A DNA stretch of 64,000 bases from Enterobacter asburiae (GCF_024599655.1 NZ_CP102247.1:4340001-4404000); one strand, 5' to 3'; counted from the first letter of the stretch, positions 11,290 through 20,051 are shown. Notes: a model not told the origin generated them from the letters alone. Numbers and translations: made by a program.

Positions 11290-13200
11290 TCAAAACCGAC
11301 TCAAACTCTCCATCGCCACCGCCTTAAACTCGGCAAAATCTCCGCAGCTACAGAGCCGCGACATCGCCCGTTCACGCAGGAAGGTGACGAAAATATCGTA
11401 AATCGCCATCGCCTCTTCGTATTCGCTTTTGCTGATGGCGAGCAGGAAGATGACGTGCGCGGTTTCATCGCCCCACTGGACGCCGTGCGGGGCGAGCACG
11501 GTATAGACTACCGTTTTCTGCGCCAGCAGGCCGAGGGAGTGCGGGAGCGCAATACCGTCGCCGAGCATGGTGCTGACGATGGCTTCACGCTCGACGACAG
11601 AATCCAGGAACTCCGCGCCGACAAACCCCTCGCCTTCAAGCTGCGCGCACAGTTCCCGGAACAGCGTTTGCTGGTCAACGGGCTTGTCGATAATGCGGAA
11701 ATGGGCCGCGTCGAAGTATTTATCCAGCATCCACGGGCGGGTGCGGTCCACCAGCACCAGCTTGCCGATCTGCTCTAACTGATAGTCGGTCGGGAACGGG
11801 GCGATCGTCACCACCGGTTTCGACTTTTCGCTGACGCGGGCGGTGGCGATCACAAAGTCTTCGCCAATCGTTTCCGCCAGCTCGTACTCGCGCAGGGTGA
11901 GCGTGCGCGTGACCTCAATTTGCGGGTATTTACGCTGCAGCACCGCTTCAATCATGCGGACCATGGCATTACCGGCGTCGCACACCAGCAGCACCCGCGG
12001 CTGGCGCTGGTAGCCGATGTTGTAGTGGCGCTCCAGCCCGACGCCGATGTGCAGCACCAGGAAGCCAATCTCGTTTTCGCTGATCACATACGGCGTGTAT
12101 TTGCCCCAGCTCGACACCGCCGCGAGGGTCATATCCCACGCCATCGGGTAGTGCTGCTTGATGTTATCCAGCAGCGGATTGGGGATCATGATTTGATACC
12201 GCACGCGGGTGATCATGGTTTTGATGTGCGTGAGCAGGTCAGCGTGCAGCTGCGCGTCGCTGAGCAGATTGTAGTTATAGTGGGTGTTGATATAGCGCAG
12301 GATGTAGTTGACCAGCGCTTCGTCGTCATCCGCGTTAATGGCGCTCGGGGCAATCTCCTGGATCTGCCGCGCCGCAATGTGCACGCAGAGCCAGCTCTCC
12401 TCCGAAGGTGAAAGCGCTTTGCCCGCCAGCTGCTGGATAGTGACGGCGATATCCTTCGCCGCCTCGCGCACGTTCTCTTCCACGTCTTCGGCGTGGAATT
12501 CCGGCAGCGGATAGCCCTCGCTGATGCGCCGCACCGACACCGCGCAGTACAGGCGCAGGAACAGCTCGCCTTCATCGGTCAGACGGATGTGATGACGCGT
12601 CAGCGCCTCGTGCAGCACGGGCACCATCTGCTCCGCTACGCCTGCATTCAGCGCCACGTCGGTCACCAGCGGGTTCAGGCTGTCCTGCTGCGCCAGCTCC
12701 CAGAGCAGATCGGTCAGGCAGGCGCGGGTCGACATCTCGCTGCCAAACAGCTTCATGCCGTGGCGCGGACGCGTTTCCAGCGTCAGGTTATAGCGATGGA
12801 ACCACTCGCGGACTTCCGCCATGTCGCTTTGCAGCGTGGCGCGGCTGACGAACCACTCGTCCGCCAGGTCCTCGAGCTTAAGAGAAAATGCCGAGGTGAG
12901 AAAACGCACCACCAGATAGTGCACGCGCTCCGGCCCGGTCCGGGGAATACGCAGCGCGCGCGGGTGGGATGCCTGCAGCTGCTGGTAGCGCTGGGCATCA
13001 TCAATTTTGAGCTGATAGCCGTTACCCCGGCTCAATATAAACTGCGCGCCGTGGCCTGCCAGCAGCGCGTTCAGGGCGGTGATATCGGCACGGACGGTTC
13101 GCGTGGAAACCGACAGCCGCTGCGCCAGCTCGTCCTGCGGCAGCGTCTCGTTTTGCAACAGATCGAACAGTTGCGCTAAACGTTGGTTCGGAAATCGCAC
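11290..13200 (-). CDS. BglG/MtlR-type transcriptional regulator with PRD, EIIB and EIIA domains
   Basis: 636 aa. In order: a DeoR-like winged HTH (residues about 1-60), a second HTH-like region (90-150), two PTS regulation domains (about 185-285 and 290-395, with His384 in VLHIGVGLE), an EIIB-like domain (400-490, Cys407 in LLVCDAG) and a C-terminal EIIA-Fru/Mtl-like domain (500-636, His554 in ALPH). Such proteins are DNA-binding activators whose activity is set by PTS phosphorylation. It starts 19 nt after the lactonase stop and lies downstream of the SFCGS/DUF4310 operon, so it probably controls that operon. There is no AAA+ domain, so it is not a sigma-54 activator like DgaR. Confidence 0.85.
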   Translation of the reverse strand: MRFPNQRLAQLFDLLQNETLPQDELAQRLSVSTRTVRADITALNALLAGHGAQFILSRGNGYQLKIDDAQRYQQLQASHPRALRIPRTGPERVHYLVVRFLTSAFSLKLEDLADEWFVSRATLQSDMAEVREWFHRYNLTLETRPRHGMKLFGSEMSTRACLTDLLWELAQQDSLNPLVTDVALNAGVAEQMVPVLHEALTRHHIRLTDEGELFLRLYCAVSVRRISEGYPLPEFHAEDVEENVREAAKDIAVTIQQLAGKALSPSEESWLCVHIAARQIQEIAPSAINADDDEALVNYILRYINTHYNYNLLSDAQLHADLLTHIKTMITRVRYQIMIPNPLLDNIKQHYPMAWDMTLAAVSSWGKYTPYVISENEIGFLVLHIGVGLERHYNIGYQRQPRVLLVCDAGNAMVRMIEAVLQRKYPQIEVTRTLTLREYELAETIGEDFVIATARVSEKSKPVVTIAPFPTDYQLEQIGKLVLVDRTRPWMLDKYFDAAHFRIIDKPVDQQTLFRELCAQLEGEGFVGAEFLDSVVEREAIVSTMLGDGIALPHSLGLLAQKTVVYTVLAPHGVQWGDETAHVIFLLAISKSEYEEAMAIYDIFVTFLRERAMSRLCSCGDFAEFKAVAMESLSRF

Positions 13201-13219
13201 GAGTTTGTCCTCTTACGGC

Positions 13220-14356
13220 TTAAGGTGAAATGACCATCTGGGATGGGCTGCCGACCGGTGTGTAGTCCGGCTCGAAGCTTAATTTCCCGTCCTGCGCCAC
13301 GCGGAAACGGGTAATGTTGTCGCTGCGCTGGTTCATGACGTAGAGCCAGTGCCCCTGCTTATCGAGCGTCAGGGTGCGCGGATAGTCGCCCCGCGTCCAC
13401 ACGTCGTCCTGATGCGTCAGCGTGCCCTCCGCTGTTACGGTAAAGTGCCCGATGCTGTTATGCAAACGGTTAGCCACATACAGCTGTTTACCGTCGGCGC
13501 TTAATGCCAGCCCGGCGGCAAAGCTGGTGCCTTTATAACCTTCCGGCAGGGCTGAAAGCGTTTTGCCCTCTTTCAGGGTGCCGTTGGCGTTCACGGTATA
13601 ATGGGTGAGCGTAGACGCCTCTTCGTTAATCAGCCACAGGGCATCGCCTTTGGGCGTAAAGACGAAGTGGCGCGGCCCGGCGCCTTTTGAGGAGGCGCTG
13701 ATAAACGGCGGATCGTTCGGCGTCAGCTTCCCTGTTCGATCGTCAAAACGGTACTGGTAGAGGCGATCCAGCCCAAGATCGGTGGAAAAGACGTATTTCC
13801 CGCTCGGATCGGCGGCGATCATGTGCGCGTGGGGGCCGTTATGATCGCTGATGGCAAAGCTGCCCTCCGCTGCCGCTTCCGGCTTCGCCGCGCCCGCTTC
13901 GCCTTGATCCTGATGAGTGTCCGTGGCCTCACCCAGGCTGCCGTCCGCGTTGACCGGTAAAACGGCAATCGATCCGCTGACGTAGTTCGCCACCAGCAGA
14001 TGCTTACCGTTTGGCGTCAGGGAGAGATACACCGGCCCCGCGCCGCCGGAGGCCACCTGATTCAGCTCGCTCAGCGCGCCGTTATCCCCCACCCGCAGCG
14101 CCTGCACCACGCCCTGCTCCACCTCGCTTGCCAGATAGAGCGTTTTGCCGTCGTGCGAGACGGCCAGCTGCGCGGCGTTCGGCAGCTTGCTCACCAGCGT
14201 TTTATTCGCCAGCGCGCCGCTTTGCGGGTCAACGGTAAAGCGGTACAGCCCTTCGCCGTTGGGGTTGTAGGTGCCGACCCAGGCGTACTGCGTCTGGGCG
14301 ATGGCGGTGGTGGCGAACATTGAGAGTGAAGCAACAAGCAGGGTACGGGTGTGCAT
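13220..14356 (-). CDS. Secreted seven-bladed beta-propeller lactonase family protein
   Basis: 378 aa with a clear signal peptide (MHTRTLLVASLSMFATTAIAQ), so periplasmic. The rest repeats blade signatures such as YAWVGTYNPNGEGLYRF, AVSHDGKTLYLASE, YLSLTPNGKHLLVANY and GPHAHMIAADPSGKYVFSTDLG, as in the 6-phosphogluconolactonase (Pgl/YbhE) family. Cytoplasmic Pgl lacks a signal peptide, so the substrate is likely an unphosphorylated sugar lactone. The ATG at 14356 has AAAGGAG upstream. It is separated from the aldolase gene by a palindromic repeat and is followed closely by the regulator. It could supply the ring-opened acid used by the operon; this is inference. Confidence 0.8.
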   Translation of the reverse strand: MHTRTLLVASLSMFATTAIAQTQYAWVGTYNPNGEGLYRFTVDPQSGALANKTLVSKLPNAAQLAVSHDGKTLYLASEVEQGVVQALRVGDNGALSELNQVASGGAGPVYLSLTPNGKHLLVANYVSGSIAVLPVNADGSLGEATDTHQDQGEAGAAKPEAAAEGSFAISDHNGPHAHMIAADPSGKYVFSTDLGLDRLYQYRFDDRTGKLTPNDPPFISASSKGAGPRHFVFTPKGDALWLINEEASTLTHYTVNANGTLKEGKTLSALPEGYKGTSFAAGLALSADGKQLYVANRLHNSIGHFTVTAEGTLTHQDDVWTRGDYPRTLTLDKQGHWLYVMNQRSDNITRFRVAQDGKLSFEPDYTPVGSPSQMVISP

Positions 14357-14386
14357 GGTGGCTCCTTTGGGTATGTGCGGTGTTTG

Positions 14387-14469
14387 CCCCCTCACCCTAA
14401 CCCTCTCCCCAAAGGGGAGAGGGAACGATTACACCCTCTCCCCTTTGGGGAGAGGGCTGGGGTGAGGGG
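14387..14469. repeat. Double palindromic C/G-rich repeat, copy 1
   Basis: Two inverted units (14387-14423 and 14434-14469) of the pattern CCCTCACCC-taa-CCCTCTCCCC-AAA-GGGGAGAGGG. Each unit is itself a hairpin. The same family recurs at 22714, 31055 and 52754. Confidence 0.85.
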
Positions 14470-14480
14470 TGTTGTTTTTG

Positions 14481-15221
14481 TTACTTCACCAGCTTCTTCG
14501 TCATCGCAAGCAGCGTACGCACGTCTTCCGGGCGCGTATCGCCGCTGGCCTTGTCGATAATCGAGCTGTAGATATGCGGGATGATTTTGCTCACGCCCGC
14601 GTCGAGGGCGATCTGCAGGATCTCCTCATAGTTTTCCAGATCGATACCTCCGGTCGGCTCGAGCCAGAAGTCGTGACGGGCGCAGGCTTCCGCCACCGCT
14701 TTGTACTCGTCACGGCACTTCAGGCCACCCATCGGGAAGTATTTGATGGAGCTGCCGCCGAAATCTTTCAGCAGGGCAATCGCGGTTTCAACCGGTACGA
14801 TGCCGTCAGGCGCGTTGCTGCTCAGCGGTCCGGTGGAGATTTTGACCATCCCGACGGTGCCGGTCGGCGAGACCAGACCGTTGACCACAGACTCATTCTG
14901 CCCCAGCAGCGCGCGGCTGGTGGCCACGCCGGTGAACACCTGGTTGACGTGCTGCGGCTGCACCTGACGGGAGATTTCGCTCACCATCGCCGACTGGTTC
15001 GGATCGCCCGCGCCGAGGCCGACGGAGAGCGCGTTATCAATCAGCGCGGCATATTCACGCATATCGGCAACGGCGCTCGCCACGTCCGGGTAATTTTTGG
15101 AGAGCACGCCCACCAGCACGTGACCTTCCGCCGCCTCGTAAATGGCGCTGGCGTTGGCTTTCGATCCTGCCAGCACGTTCAGGCAGACGCGGTCACGGTA
15201 AAAGTTGGGGGTCAGTTTCAT
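14481..15221 (-). CDS. DgaF-like 2-keto-3-deoxy-6-phosphogluconate (KDGP) aldolase family protein
   Basis: 246-aa TIM-barrel protein of the KDGP aldolase family (EF_0839/AHA_3917 type; DgaF in Salmonella). Expected reaction: 2-keto-3-deoxy-6-phosphogluconate to pyruvate plus glyceraldehyde-3-phosphate. The conserved SSIKYFPMGGLKCRDEY probably carries the Schiff-base lysine, and FWLEPTGGIDLENY follows. Its ATG overlaps the stop of the ammonia-lyase gene by 4 nt (ATGA), so the two are translationally coupled. It is the last enzyme of the operon. Confidence 0.88.
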   Translation of the reverse strand: MKLTPNFYRDRVCLNVLAGSKANASAIYEAAEGHVLVGVLSKNYPDVASAVADMREYAALIDNALSVGLGAGDPNQSAMVSEISRQVQPQHVNQVFTGVATSRALLGQNESVVNGLVSPTGTVGMVKISTGPLSSNAPDGIVPVETAIALLKDFGGSSIKYFPMGGLKCRDEYKAVAEACARHDFWLEPTGGIDLENYEEILQIALDAGVSKIIPHIYSSIIDKASGDTRPEDVRTLLAMTKKLVK

Positions 15222-16336
15222 GCTTTTTTCTCCTGTCCTAATACTTCGCTAATGCGGCGGTAGACGATGTTCAGCTGGTCAGCATTCACGCTGCGCACGT
15301 CCGCCTCGATAATCCCTTCGTTGGCCTTGTAGCCACGGAAGTAAATGGCGTATTCACCCTGTTTCAGCTTCGCCACCAGATCGCCCGTGCCGACGCCCGT
15401 TGCGGCTTCGTCGAACTTAATCTCGGTGCGCGCGATATCGCGACCGGCGCTGTCCCAGACCACGCGCGCGGTGACGCCGTTCAGGGTATTGAGCGCGTCG
15501 ATAAACGGCGTCATCTTCGCCACCATCTCGGCCCCGCTCTCTTTGGTCGCCGTCAGATAATGTTCGATGGCGCAGGTCAGGCCAAGAATGCCCTCTTTGC
15601 CCACCTTCATGGCGCGGCCAATGCCCGCGGTCTGACGCTTCACCCACTCAACGTACTGGGTTTTGCCGATCACCAGACCGCTGGTTGGGCCTTCAATCGC
15701 CTTCGCGCCGCTGTAGATCACCAGATCGGCACCGGATCGGTAGTACGCGTGCAGATCTTCTTCTGCCGCCGCATCGACGATCAGCGGGAGATCGTGCTTG
15801 CGCGCCACCACCGCCGCCTGCTCGACGCTGAGCATGCTTTTCTGCACGCAGTGGTGCGATTTGATGTAAAGGATCGCCGCCGTGCGAGGGGTGATCGCCG
15901 CCGCCAGCTGATCGGCGGAGCATTCGTTGGCGTAGCCCGCTTCCACCAGCTTACCGCCGCCCAGCGCCACCATGGTGCCCACCGGCGCGCCGAAGTTCAC
16001 GTTGTGGCCTTTCGGCAGGACGATTTCGTTGCACTCAATCGGAGTCACGTGCAGATTTTCCAGCAGCCAGTCGCTGTCTTTCACCAGCACCGCCGCCACG
16101 GACTGGGCAATGCCCGCCGACGCGCAGGACACTACCGTCGCGCCTTCCACATCCAACAGCTTCGCGATGTATTCCCCGGTTTTGTTGACCAGATCCTTCA
16201 TCTCGAAATAGTGGTTCATGCCGTCCATTGCCGCCTGCACCACTTCCGGGCGCGGCGTGGAAACGCCCAGCGCCGTCATGCGGCCAGAGGTATTGATCAC
16301 CTGCTTTAAGTTGTACTTCTCATAAATCGAAGGCAT
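15218..16336 (-). CDS. DgaE-like PLP-dependent ammonia-lyase
   Basis: 372-aa protein of the SelA-related PLP family that includes Salmonella DgaE, which converts D-glucosaminate-6-phosphate to 2-keto-3-deoxy-6-phosphogluconate and ammonia. The PLP lysine is predicted at Lys212 in YSGAKAIEGPTSG, preceded by LIVDAAAEED, which should hold the PLP-nitrogen aspartate. The start overlaps the end of the amidohydrolase gene by 17 nt and the stop overlaps the aldolase start by 4 nt. Substrate here is inferred from family and from the aldolase partner; a related aminated sugar acid is possible. Confidence 0.87.
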   Translation of the reverse strand: MPSIYEKYNLKQVINTSGRMTALGVSTPRPEVVQAAMDGMNHYFEMKDLVNKTGEYIAKLLDVEGATVVSCASAGIAQSVAAVLVKDSDWLLENLHVTPIECNEIVLPKGHNVNFGAPVGTMVALGGGKLVEAGYANECSADQLAAAITPRTAAILYIKSHHCVQKSMLSVEQAAVVARKHDLPLIVDAAAEEDLHAYYRSGADLVIYSGAKAIEGPTSGLVIGKTQYVEWVKRQTAGIGRAMKVGKEGILGLTCAIEHYLTATKESGAEMVAKMTPFIDALNTLNGVTARVVWDSAGRDIARTEIKFDEAATGVGTGDLVAKLKQGEYAIYFRGYKANEGIIEADVRSVNADQLNIVYRRISEVLGQEKKA

Positions 16337-17453
16337 GTTCCGTGCTCCCTTGTTCGGTCATGTAGCCCTTGCCCGCGCGGATCGCGGCAAGCGGCACCAG
16401 AATGTGTTCAGCCTGCAGGCTGTCGTTTTCGGCATCCGTCAGCACCGTCGGCTGGCGCTTAAGCGTAAACAGCGTCAGGTCGGCGTCGAGACCCGGCTGA
16501 ATGCGGCCCTTGCGCGCCAGGCGCAGGCCGTCGGCGGCGTTCGCGGTCACGCAGTCAATCACCTGCGGCAGCGACATGCCGATGGCGAGGAATTTCGACA
16601 TCACGCTTGCCAGCGAGCCGACCGGGCCGTTGATGCGGTTGCGGCAGTAGATGTCCGAGCTGATGGTGTGCGGCAGAATGCCCATCGCGATGGCGCGTTT
16701 CGCCACTTCGAAGCTGAAGCTCGCCGTACCGTGGCCGACGTCCAGGCGCACGCCGCGCTTAAGGGCGGAGGTGATGGAGGCACGCAGCTCGCCGGAGGGC
16801 GTCAGAATGCGGTTGGGTTTGCCGTTGTAGCAGTGGGTGATGATATCGCCGGAGCTCAGCAGCTCGGCAATTTCGTCGAGGTTCGGCGGGTTATTGCCAA
16901 TGTGCACCATCAGCGGCAGGTCGCCGTTCTCTTTCTGAATGGCCTTGGCGCGCTCCAGCGGCGTAATGCCGTTTTCACCGACCACGCTGCTGCTCATGCG
17001 CGCCTTCAGGCCGACGATAAAATCAGGGTGGCGCTTCACCGCCTGCTTCACCGCGTCGGCGTCAATATTCGCCATGTTGGCCAGCTCGTTCTGGGCGATC
17101 AGCCCCACGCGGGAGATGTTCAGCAGGGCAAACACCTCGGTAGAGGCCCTGCGGGTGATTTCGTAGAAATCGTCCACGTCGTCGGCGCCGGTGCTGCCCG
17201 CGTCCACCACGGTGGTCACGCCGGTGGTAATGCCCACGCTGTCCGGCTCGTCGTGGTAAATCGGGGAGTTCGGGTAGCAGTGAACGTGGGAGTCAATCCA
17301 GCCTGCGCTGACGAACACGTCGCCGTTCAGCTCAACCGTTTTATGCGCGGGGGCGTCAATGTCGCCCAGCGCCGCGATCTTCCCGTCCTGAATGGCGATA
17401 TCGGTCAGGGTATCGTCGGCAAGGCGCGCACGGCGCAGGAGTAAATCAAACAT
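16320..17453 (-). CDS. Amidohydrolase/deacetylase family metallohydrolase (EF_0837/AHA_3915 type)
   Basis: 377-aa member of the amidohydrolase superfamily. Metal motifs are visible: HVH in SAGWIDSHVHC, a lysine in FIVGLKARMSS that may be the carbamylated bridge, His in LMVHIGN and DIITHCYNG, and an Asp in HTISSDIYC. Family members include deacetylases and dihydroorotase-like enzymes. Next to a DgaE-like lyase it may remove an acyl group from an imported N-acylated amino-sugar acid before deamination. It starts 42 nt after the DUF4310 gene and overlaps the next gene by 17 nt. Confidence 0.85.
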   Translation of the reverse strand: MFDLLLRRARLADDTLTDIAIQDGKIAALGDIDAPAHKTVELNGDVFVSAGWIDSHVHCYPNSPIYHDEPDSVGITTGVTTVVDAGSTGADDVDDFYEITRRASTEVFALLNISRVGLIAQNELANMANIDADAVKQAVKRHPDFIVGLKARMSSSVVGENGITPLERAKAIQKENGDLPLMVHIGNNPPNLDEIAELLSSGDIITHCYNGKPNRILTPSGELRASITSALKRGVRLDVGHGTASFSFEVAKRAIAMGILPHTISSDIYCRNRINGPVGSLASVMSKFLAIGMSLPQVIDCVTANAADGLRLARKGRIQPGLDADLTLFTLKRQPTVLTDAENDSLQAEHILVPLAAIRAGKGYMTEQGSTEHAFDL

Positions 17454-17495
17454 GAGGATCTCCTGATAAGGCGGGCGCCTGAGCGCCCGCGGGTA

Positions 17496-18137
17496 TTAAA
17501 GGGCGACCGGGAACAGCCAGCCCAACAGCATTGCACCGAGGATCGCACCGCCTGTAATTGGCTTCTGCCAGATATAGAACACCAGCGCACCCAGCAGGGA
17601 ACCGACGCCGATAGGAATGGAGGCGGTCATGGCGCTGAGGATAATCAACGGCCCGAGGAAGCGGCCGGAGGCGTTACCCGCGCCCATCATCACGTCTGCA
17701 CCGTAGGTGGAGTTGCTCTGGTTGATGGTGAACTTACGCGCCAGGATAATGACGTAGCCAATCGCCAGACCAATCACCAGGCCGGTAATCAGCGCGGCAA
17801 TGAAGTTGGTCACCGGGAACATGATGCCCGCGCCCAGCAGCAGCGCCGGAACGCCGAGGCCCACGCCGGTCTGGATGGCACCGCCGATATCGAGAATACC
17901 CACCAGCGATCCTTCGATAATGCGGGCGAACAGGAAGCTTGCGCCGAACGCCGCCACCGCGCCGTAGACGCCGGTGTCCATCCCCGCTTTCAGCATCGCC
18001 ACGAAGGCCACTTCGTTAAACGCGCCGATGCCGTAGAGGTAGTACATGTGCGTCCCGGCGAAGACGCCGGAGGAGAGCAGGCCAACGAAGATCGGGAACG
18101 ACCAGTCGGCATACCAAAAACCTTTATTCTGTTCCAT
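17496..18137 (-). CDS. DUF4310 family integral membrane protein
   Basis: 213 aa, mostly hydrophobic, with several predicted helices and Gly-rich segments such as GVGLGVPALLLGAGIMFPVT and GADVMMGAGNASGRFLGP. This conserved family is found only beside DUF4311, DUF4312 and SFCGS genes as far as I know. With DUF4311 it probably forms the membrane channel of an uncharacterised transporter, comparable to the two membrane subunits (EIIC/EIID) of some PTS systems. No transport substrate is known to me. Confidence 0.8.
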   Translation of the reverse strand: MEQNKGFWYADWSFPIFVGLLSSGVFAGTHMYYLYGIGAFNEVAFVAMLKAGMDTGVYGAVAAFGASFLFARIIEGSLVGILDIGGAIQTGVGLGVPALLLGAGIMFPVTNFIAALITGLVIGLAIGYVIILARKFTINQSNSTYGADVMMGAGNASGRFLGPLIILSAMTASIPIGVGSLLGALVFYIWQKPITGGAILGAMLLGWLFPVAL

Positions 18138-18150
18138 GTAGAGGCTCCTG

Positions 18151-18927
18151 TTATTTACCGCTGAGCGAGTTGTGGATCATGTCGAGCCAGTTCGGCACGG
18201 TCAGATGGAAGGATTCGATCATCTTCATGTCGAAGCCGCGGAAGAAGCCGCTCAGCACGAAGAGCAGGACGATCGCCGCCATCATCACTTTGGTGACGTG
18301 GTTCCAGCCGCTCTCTTCCACGCCTTTACCGATCAGGATCCCCAGCACCAGGCCCGGTACGGCGTTGCCCATGATCAGCTGCGCCGCGCCGCCAAAGATG
18401 GTGGCCCAGAAGCCCGATTTTTTACCCGCGTCGATGGCCGCCAGCCAGAAGATCACCGGCATGACGGTGTTCACCAGCAGGTTAGCCGCAGGCACCAGCA
18501 CCTTGACGGCGGTGACCTGAAGCGCAGCCGGAACGGAGGAGGCGGTCAGGTTCAGGAAGGTCACGACGAGCATGCCAATTACCCCGCAGGCAATTGCCAT
18601 TTTGCGGGGATCGTGCAGCGTTTCGCCGACGTTACGGTTTTTGATCATCAGTGCAGCAGCACCCCAGTTCGGGATGATGCGGTGGTCAACGTCCTGTGTG
18701 AAGGCACCTGCGGCCACGGAAGAGGCCCAGGCGTTAAAGAAGAAGCCTAACCCAAAGGAGAAGTGGGATGCCGGATCCCCTTCACAGGAGTTCAGTTCCC
18801 CCAACGTACGAAACGCGCCCATACCCTGTGTGGTAGGCGCATGAAACATGCGTGCAGCCCCGGCTCCGACACCGACGCCAACCAGGCCGCCAATGATGAG
18901 CGATTTTATTAATATAATTAAGAACAT
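18151..18927 (-). CDS. DUF4311 family integral membrane protein
   Basis: 258 aa with multiple hydrophobic helices and a Gly-rich N-terminus (GLVGVGVGAGAARMF). A conserved loop reads GAFRTLGELNSCEGDPASHFSFG. It is the partner of the DUF4310 protein 13 nt downstream. Together they are the likely permease of the operon. The function is inferred from hydrophobicity and context only. Confidence 0.8.
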   Translation of the reverse strand: MFLIILIKSLIIGGLVGVGVGAGAARMFHAPTTQGMGAFRTLGELNSCEGDPASHFSFGLGFFFNAWASSVAAGAFTQDVDHRIIPNWGAAALMIKNRNVGETLHDPRKMAIACGVIGMLVVTFLNLTASSVPAALQVTAVKVLVPAANLLVNTVMPVIFWLAAIDAGKKSGFWATIFGGAAQLIMGNAVPGLVLGILIGKGVEESGWNHVTKVMMAAIVLLFVLSGFFRGFDMKMIESFHLTVPNWLDMIHNSLSGK

Positions 18928-18949
18928 CAGTCTGCCCTTTTATGAATAA

Positions 18950-19249
18950 TCAGCGTTGCGTGACGAAATCCACCTGGTCAAGATTGATAGCGGTCACGTT
19001 GACGGTCACATCCAGCTCCACGCTGTAGGTGCGTCTTTCCCGGCGCAGAAAGAAGAACAGAAACGCTTCTTTACGCACCGCTTCTTGCGCCTGAACGACC
19101 TGCACATCCTGTGGCTCAATACGCAGTAAGATATGCGGTGAGGCTTTCATCACCGCGGCCTGAACGTGGTTGAGCGCGTCGGCAAAGGCGCGCGCTTTGG
19201 CGTCGCCTTTCCCCTTCACTCTCACCGTGGTTGTGAACTGTTCTTTCAT
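18950..19249 (-). CDS. DUF4312 family small soluble protein
   Basis: 99 aa, soluble, mixed alpha/beta, with KARAFADALNHVQ and a basic FLRRERRTYSVELDVTVNV strand region. The ATG at 19249 is 2 nt after the stop of the SFCGS gene. Function unknown; it always travels with the SFCGS and DUF4310/4311 proteins in this operon type and may be a cytoplasmic transporter subunit. Confidence 0.78.
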   Translation of the reverse strand: MKEQFTTTVRVKGKGDAKARAFADALNHVQAAVMKASPHILLRIEPQDVQVVQAQEAVRKEAFLFFFLRRERRTYSVELDVTVNVTAINLDQVDFVTQR

Positions 19250-19251
19250 GC

Positions 19252-19614
19252 TTATGCGCCGTATTTCTTCTGCCACGCCTGTACCAGACGCTCGCCCAGC
19301 TCTTCTTTATCCATAAAGCCAAAGCCCAGCACGTTGCAGCCTTCGTTGATGGCGGTCACGCCCTCTTCCACGGAACGCATGCCGTATTTGGCCTTATAGC
19401 CATATTTGGTTTGGGCCGTGATGGCCCCCGCGCCGCCGCTGCCGCAGAAGGAGATGCCGAAGGTGGCGTTTTCCGCCTTCATCATGTCACCTAGCTTCAT
19501 GTCCGCCGCCATGCCCGGCACAACCACCGCGCGTCCACCTGCTTTTTCCACACCGGCAGCCACTTTCTGGCCTTTGCCCAGGCGATCGCCAATCACGACT
19601 GTAATCTGTTCCAT
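19252..19614 (-). CDS. SFCGS family glycine-rich protein
   Basis: 120 aa. It opens with a beta strand and a loop (ITVVIGDRLGKGQKV) and has the family signature GISFCGSGGAGA at about residues 60-72, with a cysteine in the glycine-rich loop. The fold size, an N-terminal strand-loop and an exposed Cys recall PTS EIIB domains, but I cannot show homology. AAGGAG precedes the ATG at 19614. It follows the PRD gene after 10 nt. Confidence 0.82.
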   Translation of the reverse strand: MEQITVVIGDRLGKGQKVAAGVEKAGGRAVVVPGMAADMKLGDMMKAENATFGISFCGSGGAGAITAQTKYGYKAKYGMRSVEEGVTAINEGCNVLGFGFMDKEELGERLVQAWQKKYGA

Positions 19615-19624
19615 GTGTTGCTCC

Positions 19625-19945
19625 TTAAAGGTTGTCTTTCGCGACTTCGAAGTGAACGGAGAGCAGCCAGGCTTCTTCATCAGGAAGGTTGCCGAACTGC
19701 GCTACCACTTCACGGGCAAGTTGCATTGAATCGGGTGAAATTTCGTCAAACAGCTCTGCTTCAACCTCCGGCAGCGGCTCGCCGGTCACGGACCGGTGCG
19801 CCATTGCGCGCACGTGGGAAGTGAGCATCTGCTCCTGTACCGCATTGGGGATGATGTTGTTCCGCGCCAGCAGGGCATAAACCTGCTGCAGCATGGTGTT
19901 CGCGAGCTGTTCTGTTTGCTCCGCCTGTTCCCCAACGTCGTTCAT
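19625..19945 (-). CDS. Stand-alone PRD-domain protein (EF_0829/AHA_3910 type)
   Basis: 106 aa, essentially one PTS regulation domain with no DNA- or RNA-binding domain. Conserved HVRAMAHRSVTGEPLP contains two histidines that could be phosphorylated, and EAWLLSVHFEVA holds another. The E. coli yhf operon contains a similar lone PRD protein (YhfY). A GTG at 19963 is in frame, but the ATG at 19945 with GGAG upstream is preferred. First gene of the operon; it may sense phosphorylation state for the transporter or for the large regulator downstream. Confidence 0.8.
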   Translation of the reverse strand: MNDVGEQAEQTEQLANTMLQQVYALLARNNIIPNAVQEQMLTSHVRAMAHRSVTGEPLPEVEAELFDEISPDSMQLAREVVAQFGNLPDEEAWLLSVHFEVAKDNL

Positions 19946-20031
19946 TACCGCTCCGTTAATCACTGGTCTTACCCCGTTAATGGCTCTGGAATAAAACTAA
20001 CGTTGGGGGGGAATTGTTTGTAGCGAGTTGT

Positions 20032-20051
20032 TTTCCACTTCGAAGTGGAAA
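20032..20051. promoter_or_regulatory. 20-bp perfect palindrome before the PRD/SFCGS operon
   Basis: TTTCCACTTCGAAGTGGAAA lies about 90 nt before the first gene of the operon, between it and a CRP-like site. It is a good candidate operator for the operon's PRD regulator. The protein that binds it is unknown. Confidence 0.6.

Noticed and set aside
11290..13200. Identity as DgaR, the D-glucosaminate operon activator
   Set aside because: DgaR is a LevR-type sigma-54 activator; this protein has a DeoR-like HTH and no AAA+ ATPase domain, so only the general PRD/EII relationship holds.
14387..14469. CRISPR-like repeat
   Set aside because: There are only two inverted units and one short spacer, and each unit is a self-complementary hairpin; no regular array or cas genes.
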